From Photobacterium profundum (GTDB taxonomy: Bacteria; Pseudomonadota; Gammaproteobacteria; Enterobacterales; Vibrionaceae): a stretch of DNA of 64,000 nt. This document shows positions 45,326 through 54,392 of this stretch, piece after piece. The stretch is taken from assembly GCF_003026285.1 (NCBI RefSeq), contig NZ_PYOD01000003.1, forward strand, positions 248,001-312,000. Direction: 5' to 3'. The notes under the pieces are model-generated. The model saw only the letters and a program-made list of their open reading frames with translations, was not told where the DNA came from and did not search any database. The position numbers and the translations under genes were made by a program. Position 1 is the first letter of the stretch; each line of letters opens with the position of its first letter.

Positions 45326-46603
45326 ATGCAAAATACCGCTTCAGCTTCAACTGGTTCAGTGCCGAATAACCGGTTAAAACAACTTATACATTCCCTTGGT
45401 CCTGGCATTATGATGGCAACAGCTGCTGTTGGCGGGTCACACCTTGTTGCTTCGACAAAGGCGGGGGCAATTTTTGGCTGGCAATTGGCGGGACTCATTC
45501 TATTAGTTAACTTTTTCAAATACCCATTTTTTAGAGCTGGTGTTCAATATACGATGGGGACAGGAAATAGTCTTATTCAAGGTTACAGTGAAATGGGGCG
45601 CGGTTACTTATGGTTATTCACTGGGCTTAACTTAATTTCTGGTATTGTGAATACGGCAGCTTTGCTGCTATTTAGTGCGAGCTTATTAGGGTATTTTTTA
45701 CCATTCGAATTACCGCTAACAACTTTAGCGGGTGTTGTGATGGTGGCATGTCTGGCTATTTTGTTTGCAGGGCATTATAAGGCGCTTGATGCACTGTCGA
45801 AAACCATCATGGTCGTGCTTGTTATTGCAACAGTAAGTGCGGTGATTGTGGCGGCGAGCAAGGGCAGTGTTGCACCTGCTGATTTTGAAGCACCATCACC
45901 TTGGGCTATTGCCTCTATTGGTTTTCTTGTTGTCATGATGGGATGGATGCCAGCCCCAATTGAAATTTCATGTTTAACGTCGTTGTGGTTGAAGAGCCAA
46001 CGTAAAGAGCAAAATGTAACTGCAAAATCTGCTCTGTTTGATTTTAACGTGGGCTACATTGGCACAGCATTATTGGCTATCGTATTTTTGGCCTTAGGGG
46101 CCTTAGTATTAAACGGAAATGGTACAGAGCTGAAAACATCAGGCATTGGGTTCTCGCATCAGTTAGTGGGTATGTACGCCTCAACGATTGGTGAATGGTC
46201 TCGTTACCTTATTGCGGTTATCGCCTTCTTTTGTATCTTCGGCAGTACTATAACGGTAATCGATGGCTATTCACGTGCTTTAGCAGAAGCCAATTTACTT
46301 ATTCAGAAGAAAGAGCTTGATCAGCGTCGTTACCACAATGCTTGGATGCTAATTGTTGGCGGCAGTGCCATGGGGATCTTATTGTTCTTCACATCGGCGC
46401 TTATGCCTATGCTAGATTTCGCTATGGTACTGGCCTTTATGACCACGCCAATCTTTGCGTTAGTTAACTACTTGCTGGTGACACGTACTAAGCTGCCTGA
46501 AGAGTTATCGATGAGCCGTTCGATGAAAGTGTTATCTTGGGCGGGCTTAACGTACCTATTTGGCTTCCTTGCTATATTCATTTGGTGGAAGTGGTTAATG
46601 TAA
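45326..46603 (+). CDS. Nramp-like transporter lacking the canonical metal-binding motifs
   Basis: I chose ATG 45326, with AGGA seven bases upstream. The 425-residue protein has about eleven helices and the Nramp opening LGPGIMMATAAVGGSHL. At the position of the family's helix-1 metal motif DPGN it has GGSH, and at helix 6 the MPH motif reads MPAPIE. It therefore belongs to the Nramp superfamily but should not bind Mn2+ or Fe2+ in the standard way; Mg2+ or a non-metal substrate is possible. Monocistronic with a strong terminator. Confidence 0.82.
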   Translation: MQNTASASTGSVPNNRLKQLIHSLGPGIMMATAAVGGSHLVASTKAGAIFGWQLAGLILLVNFFKYPFFRAGVQYTMGTGNSLIQGYSEMGRGYLWLFTGLNLISGIVNTAALLLFSASLLGYFLPFELPLTTLAGVVMVACLAILFAGHYKALDALSKTIMVVLVIATVSAVIVAASKGSVAPADFEAPSPWAIASIGFLVVMMGWMPAPIEISCLTSLWLKSQRKEQNVTAKSALFDFNVGYIGTALLAIVFLALGALVLNGNGTELKTSGIGFSHQLVGMYASTIGEWSRYLIAVIAFFCIFGSTITVIDGYSRALAEANLLIQKKELDQRRYHNAWMLIVGGSAMGILLFFTSALMPMLDFAMVLAFMTTPIFALVNYLLVTRTKLPEELSMSRSMKVLSWAGLTYLFGFLAIFIWWKWLM

Positions 46604-46655
46604 CCGCGCTAGCTTAAATGCTTAAGTAGTCAGATTAATAAGCGTTTTAATAAAG

Positions 46656-46684
46656 AAGCCCTCAAACAGTGAGGGCTTTTTTGT
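46656..46684. terminator. Terminator after the Nramp-like gene
   Basis: Perfect arms AAGCCCTCA and TGAGGGCTT with a 5-base loop, then T5. Confidence 0.88.
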
Positions 46685-46718
46685 GTCACTTATTACGGTT
46701 TCATATAACTCTGACGAT

Positions 46719-47042
46719 TTATCCAGCAAGAGAAGGGGCGCTTTCGTATTTGTCAAAAGATCTCACTGTCGATTGATGGTTAATCGTATGCATGGCTGAA
46801 AATAACGCATCTTTGAGTAAGTATTTATTGTCGGTATCAAGCGCATTGATTGCCGTGTTAAGAGATGCTTGTATGTGTTCAATATGTTCTATCGTGTGTT
46901 CGATCTCGAGTAAATCGTTTAGCGCCATTTCACGAATATCATTAGATATCACGTCATCAATGCTTTGATTCGATGTCTCTATGATTTGGGCTGTGTGTTG
47001 CTTCAACGATAAAATGGTATCTGTCAGAGATTTCGGTGTCAT
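46719..47042 (-). CDS. Unknown small helical protein
   Basis: ATG 47042 with AAGGA eight bases upstream gives 107 residues. The product is almost entirely helical, acidic and rich in Ile/Asp/His, with heptad-like IEHTIEHIEHIQASLNTAI near 50-68, so a coiled coil is likely. No family recognised. Cytoplasmic by lack of a signal. Confidence 0.55.
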   Translation of the reverse strand: MTPKSLTDTILSLKQHTAQIIETSNQSIDDVISNDIREMALNDLLEIEHTIEHIEHIQASLNTAINALDTDNKYLLKDALFSAMHTINHQSTVRSFDKYESAPSLAG

Positions 47043-47289
47043 GCGTATTATCCTTAATATTTGCTTTGAATAAAGTCTAGTTTTCGTTTGTAGAGGCAAT
47101 ACTCTAACAACATTGGATAGATGTTTTTATATATAGATCACACTCTTATAGAAATTTCGCTTATTCACTCTAATGACTAAATTATCGCTAAGGTTAGACA
47201 TTTACCGAGGGTAATACTTGCAGCTTTGAAATTATATTCACTTTATTGATTATTTGCATGTGGTCGGATACCTGATTTTAGTGACTAGA

Positions 47290-48108
47290 TTAGTTTAAAT
47301 ACCTTAACCAATTTCGAGAAACTGATTCATATTCATAGATGCAGGTATCTTCACGTTCTTGTCGTGATCCATCATCTATTTCTGATAGTAAACTTTTATA
47401 TTCGTCAGGATCACTACCATAGATTAAGCACAACATATGAAAGTAACGTTGAATATCTAAACTATGCTCATCGATAAAGTCTAGATCATCAAATGTGTCT
47501 ATATCTTGATCTTCAAAAGCGAATAGGTCAGCTGAACTGATAGAAATGTCCGCACCATTATCGACATAGTTGAGTAGTATTATTGTTGCAAAATTATCGA
47601 CGGCATCTTCTTCTTTACCCAAGATAGGAATGTCTCTGTCTGCGATAAATGCATGGCCTAATTCATGAAGTAATGTATGCGCCAAAGTGTCGAGTGTCGC
47701 TTGAACTTCATCTACGCCTGTTTCTGCATAATGGTTTTGAGAAAAACGTTCCATCGCATCATTGATATATTGATAGGGGATTTGAATTTGATGGATTTCA
47801 GGATCATAAAGAGGGCCATCTTTTGCACCGAAAACAATAGTGAGCTGGGGTGAAAATTGCACATGCTGGCGGCTTATGTCACTAACCATTTTAATCGCGT
47901 CAGATTGTTTAATTAATTGCATTGCTTTTTTATCTTGCGCTGAAGTGGGTTCAAGATATTGGTAGGTAACGGTAGGGACAGATGTGACTGATGTTGTCGA
48001 AGCTTGTTCGGAATTGGCATGCGCTGAAAACGAATGAGTCAGCAACAAAATAGCTGCGTAATACATACACTGGGAAGAAAAACCTAAAAAGGGGAGCTTT
48101 ATGTACAT
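47290..48108 (-). CDS. Secreted DUF4344-like putative metallopeptidase
   Basis: ATG 48108 gives a 272-residue protein with a 31-residue signal-like N-terminus ending SFSAHA; an in-frame start at 48159 would add 17 residues. The zinc-binding motif HELGH (LLHELGHAFIADRDIPILGKEEDAVDNFA) matches the DUF4344 family, where a downstream acidic pair completes the site. Two C-terminal cysteines (CLIYG, TCIYEYE) may pair. Family members are uncharacterised; proteolysis is inferred from the motif. The gap 47100-47289 shows nothing else. Confidence 0.72.
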   Translation of the reverse strand: MYIKLPFLGFSSQCMYYAAILLLTHSFSAHANSEQASTTSVTSVPTVTYQYLEPTSAQDKKAMQLIKQSDAIKMVSDISRQHVQFSPQLTIVFGAKDGPLYDPEIHQIQIPYQYINDAMERFSQNHYAETGVDEVQATLDTLAHTLLHELGHAFIADRDIPILGKEEDAVDNFATIILLNYVDNGADISISSADLFAFEDQDIDTFDDLDFIDEHSLDIQRYFHMLCLIYGSDPDEYKSLLSEIDDGSRQEREDTCIYEYESVSRNWLRYLN

Positions 48109-48311
48109 AGTCGTGAACATCCATGATGTAATAAAAAAAGAATAAGTGTAATCAATCAATAAGAAATTGTTGCTATGCTTGTATGTCCCTCTTAAAGCAT
48201 TGACTTAAAAACCAGTGACCTATAACGTGTCATTATTGTGCAAAAAGTGTTTAATTTCTATTAATTAATAGTGGCATATATACGCTAAATAATTCATAGA
48301 TTGGAGATGTC

Positions 48312-49205
48312 GTGAATAAATTATTATCTTTTGAAGCTTTGATCGTACTTGATGCGATAGATCGTCGGAAAAGCTTTGCAGCAGCCTCAGAAGAATTAGG
48401 CAGAGCACCATCTTCATTGAGTTATCAAGTTCAGAAGCTTGAGCAAGATCTGGATTTAGTTATTTTTGATCGTTCAGGTCACCGAGCTGTTTTTACTAAA
48501 GCTGGGCAATTGTTACTTGAACGTGGCCGGTTATTATTATTAGCTGCCGATGAAATGATTGCAGATGCCAGTGCACTCGCGCATGGATGGGAGCTTGATT
48601 TAACCATTGCCTATGATGGGCTAGTGAGCGTAAATAGTATGCTACCGCTGGTGGCAGAATTGGGGAAAGAAAGCAAAACCCGGATTCGTTTTAAAGAAGA
48701 GATTCTTGCTGGTTGTTGGGAAGCATTAGCGCAAGATCGTGCCGATTTATTGATTGCTCCAGCACCGACGGTTGCACCTCCTGAAGTTAAAATTCAGCCA
48801 TTAGGTAAATTATCGACTCTGTGGGTTGCTCATCCTGCTCATCCTATTCATAAACAAGAGAACCCATTAGATCCTGCTGTGCGTAAACAATATCTAGCGA
48901 TTGCGGTTGCTGATACAGCACGTAATATGCCACCTATGTCGCATAATATTCTAGAAGAACAAGCACTTGTTACTGTCAGTACCATGAATGATAAGCTGGC
49001 GGCACTGAAAACAGGTATGGGGATTGGTACGCTACCTATGTATTATGCCAAATCGGCACTTGATAGCGGTGAGTTGGAAGTTATTGGTGACGATCCCATT
49101 TACGAGCTTGATATGGTTCTTGCATGGAATCGAAATCAAATGGGTAAGGCAAAAGTGTGGTGCATTAAAAATATTGAAAAGCTTTGGAAAAAACAGCTTA
49201 ACTGA
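48312..49205 (+). CDS. LysR-family regulator, YhaJ-like
   Basis: The 297-residue protein starts at GTG 48312 after GGAG. The DNA-binding domain (FEALIVLDAIDRRKSFAAASEELGR, then PSSLSYQVQKLEQDLDLVIFDRSGHR) closely follows E. coli YhaJ, as do IAVADTARNMPP and the final MVLAWNRNQMGKAKVWCI. YhaJ governs aromatic-compound responses and virulence gene expression in enterobacteria; the local target is not evident, since both neighbours point elsewhere. Confidence 0.87.
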   Translation: MNKLLSFEALIVLDAIDRRKSFAAASEELGRAPSSLSYQVQKLEQDLDLVIFDRSGHRAVFTKAGQLLLERGRLLLLAADEMIADASALAHGWELDLTIAYDGLVSVNSMLPLVAELGKESKTRIRFKEEILAGCWEALAQDRADLLIAPAPTVAPPEVKIQPLGKLSTLWVAHPAHPIHKQENPLDPAVRKQYLAIAVADTARNMPPMSHNILEEQALVTVSTMNDKLAALKTGMGIGTLPMYYAKSALDSGELEVIGDDPIYELDMVLAWNRNQMGKAKVWCIKNIEKLWKKQLN

Positions 49206-49286
49206 TACTTAATTCAGCGTTGATTTTTAGTGATATTTTTCGTTTTTAAAGAATATTAGAATGCTCTAGTTAAGGTTAAATAAGAA

Positions 49287-49333
49287 GGCGAGTTAATAAT
49301 GGTGAATCTTGCCGTTATTAACTCGCTTTTTGA
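49287..49333. terminator. Bidirectional terminator between convergent genes
   Basis: Perfect arms GCGAGTTAATAA and TTATTAACTCGC, 15-base loop, followed by T5. Confidence 0.85.
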
Positions 49334-49336
49334 TAG

Positions 49337-52066
49337 CTATTCTGGCGTATTGGTTGCTAATGGTAAGAGCATTTCAACAACGCCATCAGCCATTTGAACG
49401 TCAATCTCAAAACCGACTTTCTGTGCTAGCATTATCATGCCTCGGTTAGAAGGCATCGTCATTCCAGTTATTCTTTTAACACCACTTTGGGTGCAATAAC
49501 GGATGATTTTTTCCATTAAGATCCGTCCTAATCCTACGCCTTTCAAATCAGATCTTACTAAGATCGCAAATTCAGACTCAACATTTTCAGGATCAGATAA
49601 AGCACGAGTAACACCAATGATAATTTCTTCTGGTTTTCCTTCATCGTTGGTGATTAAGCTGGTGGCGACGAATGCCATTTCTCTGTCGTAATCAATTTGG
49701 GTAAAATTGGCTAATGCTTCATGGTTAAATTCACCAACATCTGAAAAGAAGCGCTTATATAAATCGTCAACAGACACATGCGAGATGAAGTCTTTATGCT
49801 TGGGTTCATCTTCTGGCAAGATTGGTCTTAATAAAATTTTACGCCCATCTTTTAAGGTAAATGATTCTTCGTGTTCTTTGGGGTATGGGCGAATAGCCAA
49901 GCGTGCTTGTTTGTCGCCACTGAACGGATGTAACGTCATTGATGCATCAATCACTGTCATATCAGTGCCCGATGCTAACAGTGGATGAATATCAAAGTCG
50001 ACGATTTCAGGGCAATCGATAATTAGCTGCGATATCTTCACTAATAAATGACACAGTGCAGGAATATCAATTTGCTCAAGATTACTTCTCTGTCTAATTT
50101 TTCCCGTTTTAATTGCATTTATGACCATATAACGGGCTAACGCCATATTCAACGGAGGAATTGCAACAGCAGCATCTTTGTGAATATTCCACGCAGCAGC
50201 ATCTTCACCCATTAAAATAACAGGACCAAATACCGAATCATTGTGAACAGAAATACGTAATTCCTGTGCGCCAGAACGGCTTGCCATGCGCTGTACTAAT
50301 AAACCATCGATACGCGCACTCGGGTAGTTCATTGAAACGCGATCTAAAATCGCCTGTGCACCATTGGCAACCTCATCGGCAGTGCGTAAGTGTAGCAACA
50401 CACCGTGCACTTCTGATTTATGTCGGATGTCTGGTGAGCGAAGTTTGATCGCTACAGGGTAACCAATTTGTTCTGCAATATGAACGGCTTCAGCGGGGTC
50501 AGATGCAATCCAAGTTGGTAGTGTTTTAAAACCATAACTTTCAAGTACAGGACGCACTTCATGTGTTTCTAAATGAGTGATTTCTTGTGCGAGTAAATGA
50601 TTTAATACATCGTGTACGTGGCGTGGATTGCGTTTGTTTTCGCCCGATACAATTGAGGTATCACCAAATGAAATGGGGGTTTCCATCAATTGTTTTTGAT
50701 TTCGTCGGTATTCGACTAAGTGCATGAAGGCTGAAATAGCACTTTCAGGGGTACGATAAGCAGGAAAGCCCGCTTCAGTAAAAATTTTACGCGATTGTGC
50801 AGCTTCGTTTTCACCCGACCAATTGGTAAGTACATTAAAACGTTTAGTACGAGGGTGAGTTGCTAATACTTCCGTTAAACGTTGTGCTGTTTTATTACCG
50901 GGTGCAATCGCAGATGGTGAGTGCATGATTAATAACGCATCAAAATCATCGCTGTCTAATAATATGTTGACTGCTTTTTCATACCGAGTGATATCAGCGT
51001 CGCCAATAATATCGACGGGGTTTGCATGTGACCAACAAGAGGGCAAAACATCTGATAACTTCTCGATGGTTTCATTGCTTAATACTGCCAGCTTTCCGCC
51101 ACGATCAGATAAGGCATCTACCGCCATAATTGCGGGCCCGCCACCATTGGTGATGATGGCGAGTCGCTCACCACGTAACGGCACTGAATGCGCTAATGTT
51201 TCTACCGCTGCGAATAATTCGTGGGTATTGTGTACGCGTAACATACCTGAGCGTCGAATGGCCGCATCATATACCGCATCAAGCCCAATTTCACCGCCAG
51301 TATGTAGGTGTGCAGCTGCACTGCCAGCTTCCGTTCTGCCACTTTTTAACACAAGAATTCTACGGTTTCGCGCAGCGGCTCGAGCAGCAGACATAAAGCG
51401 ACGAGCATCTTTTATTGAGTCGACATACAATAAAATGGCTTCGGTTTTACTGTCTCTACATAAGTAATCAAGCAATTCTGCAAAGTTAACATCACACGCA
51501 TCACCCAGCGAGAGAAAAGTAGAAAAACCAATACTTTTGTTTTTCGCCCAATCAAGAATTGTGGTGCAAACTGCAGCAGATTGAGAAATAAATGCAATGT
51601 TACCTTTGTTGGCTGAAATAGGGGAAAACGAGGCATTCAAATTCAACCAAGGTAAGATTAGCCCCATACTATTAGGGCCAACAATACGCATTCCGTATTG
51701 CTTAGCGATGTTATACATTTTTGCTTCTTCAGTTTCACCTTTTGAAGAAACCGTTGTATTCATACCTGCAGCTAAGACGATAGCGAATTTCACGCCTTTT
51801 TTACCCAGTTGTTCAATAATATCGGCATTACGATGTGCATTGGTACAAAGTACTGCGAGATCGGGGATTCGGGGAAGGCTATCAATAGTTGGGTAAGCAA
51901 GCACGCCGGCAACGGCATCATACTTTGGCGTAACGGGCATTATCGGTCCATGAAAACTTCCAGCGAGCAAATTACGAATAATAACATTACCCGCTCTATT
52001 TGGGTTATCTGATGCACCAATAACGGTAATGGATTTTGGCTTAAGCAGTTTATCCAATCCGTTCAT
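49337..52066 (-). CDS. Pat/YfiQ-type acyl-CoA ligase-like protein with GNAT acetyltransferase domain
   Basis: The 909-residue protein combines an ADP-forming acyl-CoA synthetase-like region (CoA-binding GASDNPNRAGN at 18-28, ligase domain to about 460), an ATP-grasp domain (about 490-710) and a C-terminal GNAT domain (about 745-900) with GVGLGRILMEKIIRYC. This is the plan of Pat/PatZ, which acetylates lysines of enzymes such as acetyl-CoA synthetase. His255 in LHTGGEIGLDAVYDAA occupies the position of the catalytic phosphohistidine, which, as I recall it, is lost in E. coli PatZ. Monocistronic. See finding on possible residual ligase activity. Confidence 0.9.
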   Translation of the reverse strand: MNGLDKLLKPKSITVIGASDNPNRAGNVIIRNLLAGSFHGPIMPVTPKYDAVAGVLAYPTIDSLPRIPDLAVLCTNAHRNADIIEQLGKKGVKFAIVLAAGMNTTVSSKGETEEAKMYNIAKQYGMRIVGPNSMGLILPWLNLNASFSPISANKGNIAFISQSAAVCTTILDWAKNKSIGFSTFLSLGDACDVNFAELLDYLCRDSKTEAILLYVDSIKDARRFMSAARAAARNRRILVLKSGRTEAGSAAAHLHTGGEIGLDAVYDAAIRRSGMLRVHNTHELFAAVETLAHSVPLRGERLAIITNGGGPAIMAVDALSDRGGKLAVLSNETIEKLSDVLPSCWSHANPVDIIGDADITRYEKAVNILLDSDDFDALLIMHSPSAIAPGNKTAQRLTEVLATHPRTKRFNVLTNWSGENEAAQSRKIFTEAGFPAYRTPESAISAFMHLVEYRRNQKQLMETPISFGDTSIVSGENKRNPRHVHDVLNHLLAQEITHLETHEVRPVLESYGFKTLPTWIASDPAEAVHIAEQIGYPVAIKLRSPDIRHKSEVHGVLLHLRTADEVANGAQAILDRVSMNYPSARIDGLLVQRMASRSGAQELRISVHNDSVFGPVILMGEDAAAWNIHKDAAVAIPPLNMALARYMVINAIKTGKIRQRSNLEQIDIPALCHLLVKISQLIIDCPEIVDFDIHPLLASGTDMTVIDASMTLHPFSGDKQARLAIRPYPKEHEESFTLKDGRKILLRPILPEDEPKHKDFISHVSVDDLYKRFFSDVGEFNHEALANFTQIDYDREMAFVATSLITNDEGKPEEIIIGVTRALSDPENVESEFAILVRSDLKGVGLGRILMEKIIRYCTQSGVKRITGMTMPSNRGMIMLAQKVGFEIDVQMADGVVEMLLPLATNTPE

Positions 52067-52102
52067 ATTCTCACCCCGAATTTATATTGAAATATCATAA
52101 TG

Positions 52103-52190
52103 ATATACCCAAGTTACCGCAAGATGCTCGTTTCAACAAAACACGCTGATATAACTCTGAATCCTGCATCTTGAGGTAGCTTGGGTATAT
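52103..52190. repeat. Long imperfect palindromic intergenic repeat
   Basis: Left arm 52103-52127 (ATATACCCAAGTTACCGC then AAGATGC) and right arm 52166-52190 pair at 23 of 25 positions around a 38-base spacer. Partial copies at 10703 and 19315 show it is a dispersed family. It would form a cruciform or RNA hairpin; in location after pat's upstream side it is between two minus-strand genes. The rest of 52067-52328 has no convincing ORF. Confidence 0.7.
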
Positions 52191-52328
52191 TAGCGGATGA
52201 CGAGGGGAGTTTCTGACTAATGTATGGGAGCTGTGATCAAACCCAAGGACTTTCTATCCGTAACATCCTTGAGTTTATATTTTAAGTAAAGAGTGCCAAC
52301 TACCTTGAAAAACACAGCTGAGAGGGAT

Positions 52329-52838
52329 TTATACTTGGTACCGCATCTTGTCACCAATATCGTAATGCAGTGGCATACGCCATTTAGAGAAAGCCGTAAC
52401 CGCAAGTAAAATTGAACCAGACATGCTAAAAGCAATGCTAATGTGTTCTTGTCCGAATACGAGGCAGAACCAAAAACCCGCAAGTGCGACAGGTGTTAGC
52501 ATTAATATTTTTAGCTGAAAGCAGAAGTATTCTTTAATCGCTAATGCACTAAATGCAAACAGTGCAGCCCCTAGAGCTAAAGGTTGCCATAAGCCTGAAA
52601 TTAACCAAACTGCTGCAAATAAGCCACTGCCTTGAATTAGCCAACGAAAACGTTTGTCGTAAATATGTACAGTTGATGATGCAATCAGTGCCGCTATAAC
52701 CAAGGCTGGAATTGCAAATGTAGGCTCCCATGCAACAATAGACATGATAATTGCAGAAAAGGTAAGGGCGCAGCGGTACAGTAGAACGGTTAGTTTATCG
52801 AGCCCGTCTAATTCACACTGAATATGAGGATCTGCCAT
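52329..52838 (-). CDS. DUF2301-family integral membrane protein
   Basis: ATG 52838 is preferred, with TTGGAG upstream, over TTG 52850. The 169-residue protein has about six helices: LYRCALTFSAIIMSIV, FAIPALVIAALIA, WLIQGSGLFAAVWLIS, the conserved ALAIKEYFCFQLKILMLTPV and the last GSILLAVTAF. DUF2301 is widespread in gammaproteobacteria and cyanobacteria; no function is known. Confidence 0.82.
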   Translation of the reverse strand: MADPHIQCELDGLDKLTVLLYRCALTFSAIIMSIVAWEPTFAIPALVIAALIASSTVHIYDKRFRWLIQGSGLFAAVWLISGLWQPLALGAALFAFSALAIKEYFCFQLKILMLTPVALAGFWFCLVFGQEHISIAFSMSGSILLAVTAFSKWRMPLHYDIGDKMRYQV

Positions 52839-53009
52839 TGTTAACTCCAAAATTGTTAATAGTGCAATATTGTACGGCTGTTATATGGCTAATTGAACCC
52901 AAATCATGTGACTTATGACCAATAGTTATTGATCTATCTTAAGCTTAGGGTTGATCGGTAATCCATACAGCTGCAAAATAAAAGCAGATATCGTTTTGGC
53001 AGAGAAGTA

Positions 53010-53549
53010 ATGAAAAAAATAGCTGTTTTAGCCGTAGTCACGGTATTAGCGGGTTGTGCATCAGATTCAGAAACAATGCAACTGACAACATCTTCGTCTG
53101 AAGAGGTGTACTCAGCAGAGCAAATTGCAATGATGGATCACCTGCAAGAAGCAAAAGTTGAAAACATAACGGAAGATACAATCGTTGCATACACAGAAGA
53201 AGCCGTTTCTGAGCCTGTAAAGCCAGTAGAAAAGCCTAAAAAAACGGTTTATAAGTACGCGGATGTGAGTAACCAAGGTTACACCATTCAAGTGTTAGCA
53301 TTGAGCCATAATCAAAACTTCACAACTTATATGAATAAGTTACCGTCGAACCAACCGGTGTGGATGAATAAAAAAGAGTTACAGGGACTGCCGTGGTACA
53401 CCTTATTGTACGGACAATTTGATAGCCGTGCAGAAGCTAAGCGTTTTCTTAATGCTTTACCGCAAGATGTTAAAAATTATGGCCCCTTTATTCGTAGCCT
53501 AGATGATATTAAAGCCTCATCTACACCAAAACTTTCCCGTTTGAATTAA
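53010..53549 (+). CDS. SPOR-domain lipoprotein (second paralogue)
   Basis: The 179-residue lipoprotein (LAGC, Cys16) has an acidic, Pro-containing linker (30-85) and a C-terminal SPOR-like domain: YTIQVLALSHNQNF, VWMNKKELQGLPWYTLLYGQF and YGPFIRSL. Domain order and motifs match the protein at 36811-37227, with a longer linker here. SPOR domains recognise denuded peptidoglycan at division sites. Followed by a terminator. Confidence 0.75.
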   Translation: MKKIAVLAVVTVLAGCASDSETMQLTTSSSEEVYSAEQIAMMDHLQEAKVENITEDTIVAYTEEAVSEPVKPVEKPKKTVYKYADVSNQGYTIQVLALSHNQNFTTYMNKLPSNQPVWMNKKELQGLPWYTLLYGQFDSRAEAKRFLNALPQDVKNYGPFIRSLDDIKASSTPKLSRLN

Positions 53550-53554
53550 TCCTA

Positions 53555-53587
53555 AAAAGAGAGCCCTAAAGCTCTCTTTTTCTTTTG
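53555..53587 (+). terminator. Terminator
   Basis: AAAAAGAGAGC and GCTCTCTTTTT arms with a 6-base loop; it overlaps the space before the Maa-like gene. Confidence 0.85.
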
Positions 53588-53610
53588 GTTATAAATTTTA
53601 AGTAAACAAG

Positions 53611-54174
53611 ATGAATGAATTAGAGAAAATGCGCTCAGGGTTGTTATACGATGGCAATGATGTATCTATTGATACTTTGCGTCAGCAATCAGAGTTACTG
53701 ATTATTCAGCTACGATCGTCGCCTTCATCTCAACATCAAGCTTTGTTGAAGCAGCTACTTGGCTCTTTTGGAGATAACTCAGTAATACGCATGCCTTTTA
53801 GCTGCGAGTTTGGTAAAACTATTCATATAGGCAACAATACCTTTCTGAATGCTGGTATCGTGATGCTAGATAATGCCGATATTTATATTGGCGATAATGT
53901 GTTAATTGGACCATCGACACAATTTTTTACTCCAACACATTCACTCGATCACGCATCTCGTCGACGATGGGAATCATGGTGTAAGCCAATCAATGTTGAA
54001 GATGATGTTTGGATTGGTGGTAATGTATCTATTTGTCAGGGGGTAACCATTGGCGCCCGTTCAGTAGTGGCGGCAGGTAGTGTTGTTACACATGATGTTC
54101 TGCCTGATACACTCGTTGGTGGTACGCCTGCGAAGGTTATTCGAGTAATTAACAGTAGCGATACAGCTGATTAA
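53611..54174 (+). CDS. Sugar O-acetyltransferase (Maa/LacA/NodL family)
   Basis: The 187-residue protein has the hexapeptide left-handed beta-helix: MPFSCEFGKTIHIGNNTFLNAG, DNADIYIGDNVLIGPSTQ, the catalytic His in FTPTHSLDH near residue 112, and DVWIGGNVSICQGVTIGARSVVAAGSVV. The N-terminal MRSGLLYDGND matches the Maa motif. It acetylates a sugar hydroxyl using acetyl-CoA. Located just after the SPOR gene, but separated by a terminator. Confidence 0.87.
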   Translation: MNELEKMRSGLLYDGNDVSIDTLRQQSELLIIQLRSSPSSQHQALLKQLLGSFGDNSVIRMPFSCEFGKTIHIGNNTFLNAGIVMLDNADIYIGDNVLIGPSTQFFTPTHSLDHASRRRWESWCKPINVEDDVWIGGNVSICQGVTIGARSVVAAGSVVTHDVLPDTLVGGTPAKVIRVINSSDTAD

Positions 54175-54392
54175 TGCTATTTAGTTGGTCATATCGGCTG
54201 GGTTTAAGTGTAAAACTGAGATATTTAACCAATAGAAGTAAGAGAAGGTGCAATAGTTCGCTTTTTTTTATTAATATGGGGTTCTATTTATTGTGTTGGC
54301 GTGCTTTTTTGCATTTTCTGCATACGCCATTACAGACAAACTAATTTAGTCGGTCGATACATTTAACCGACAGTGTACAACAAGGGATGAAA

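Noticed and set aside
52217..52483. Minus-strand ORF overlapping the DUF2301 gene
   Set aside because: It is an out-of-frame shadow of a clear membrane protein gene.
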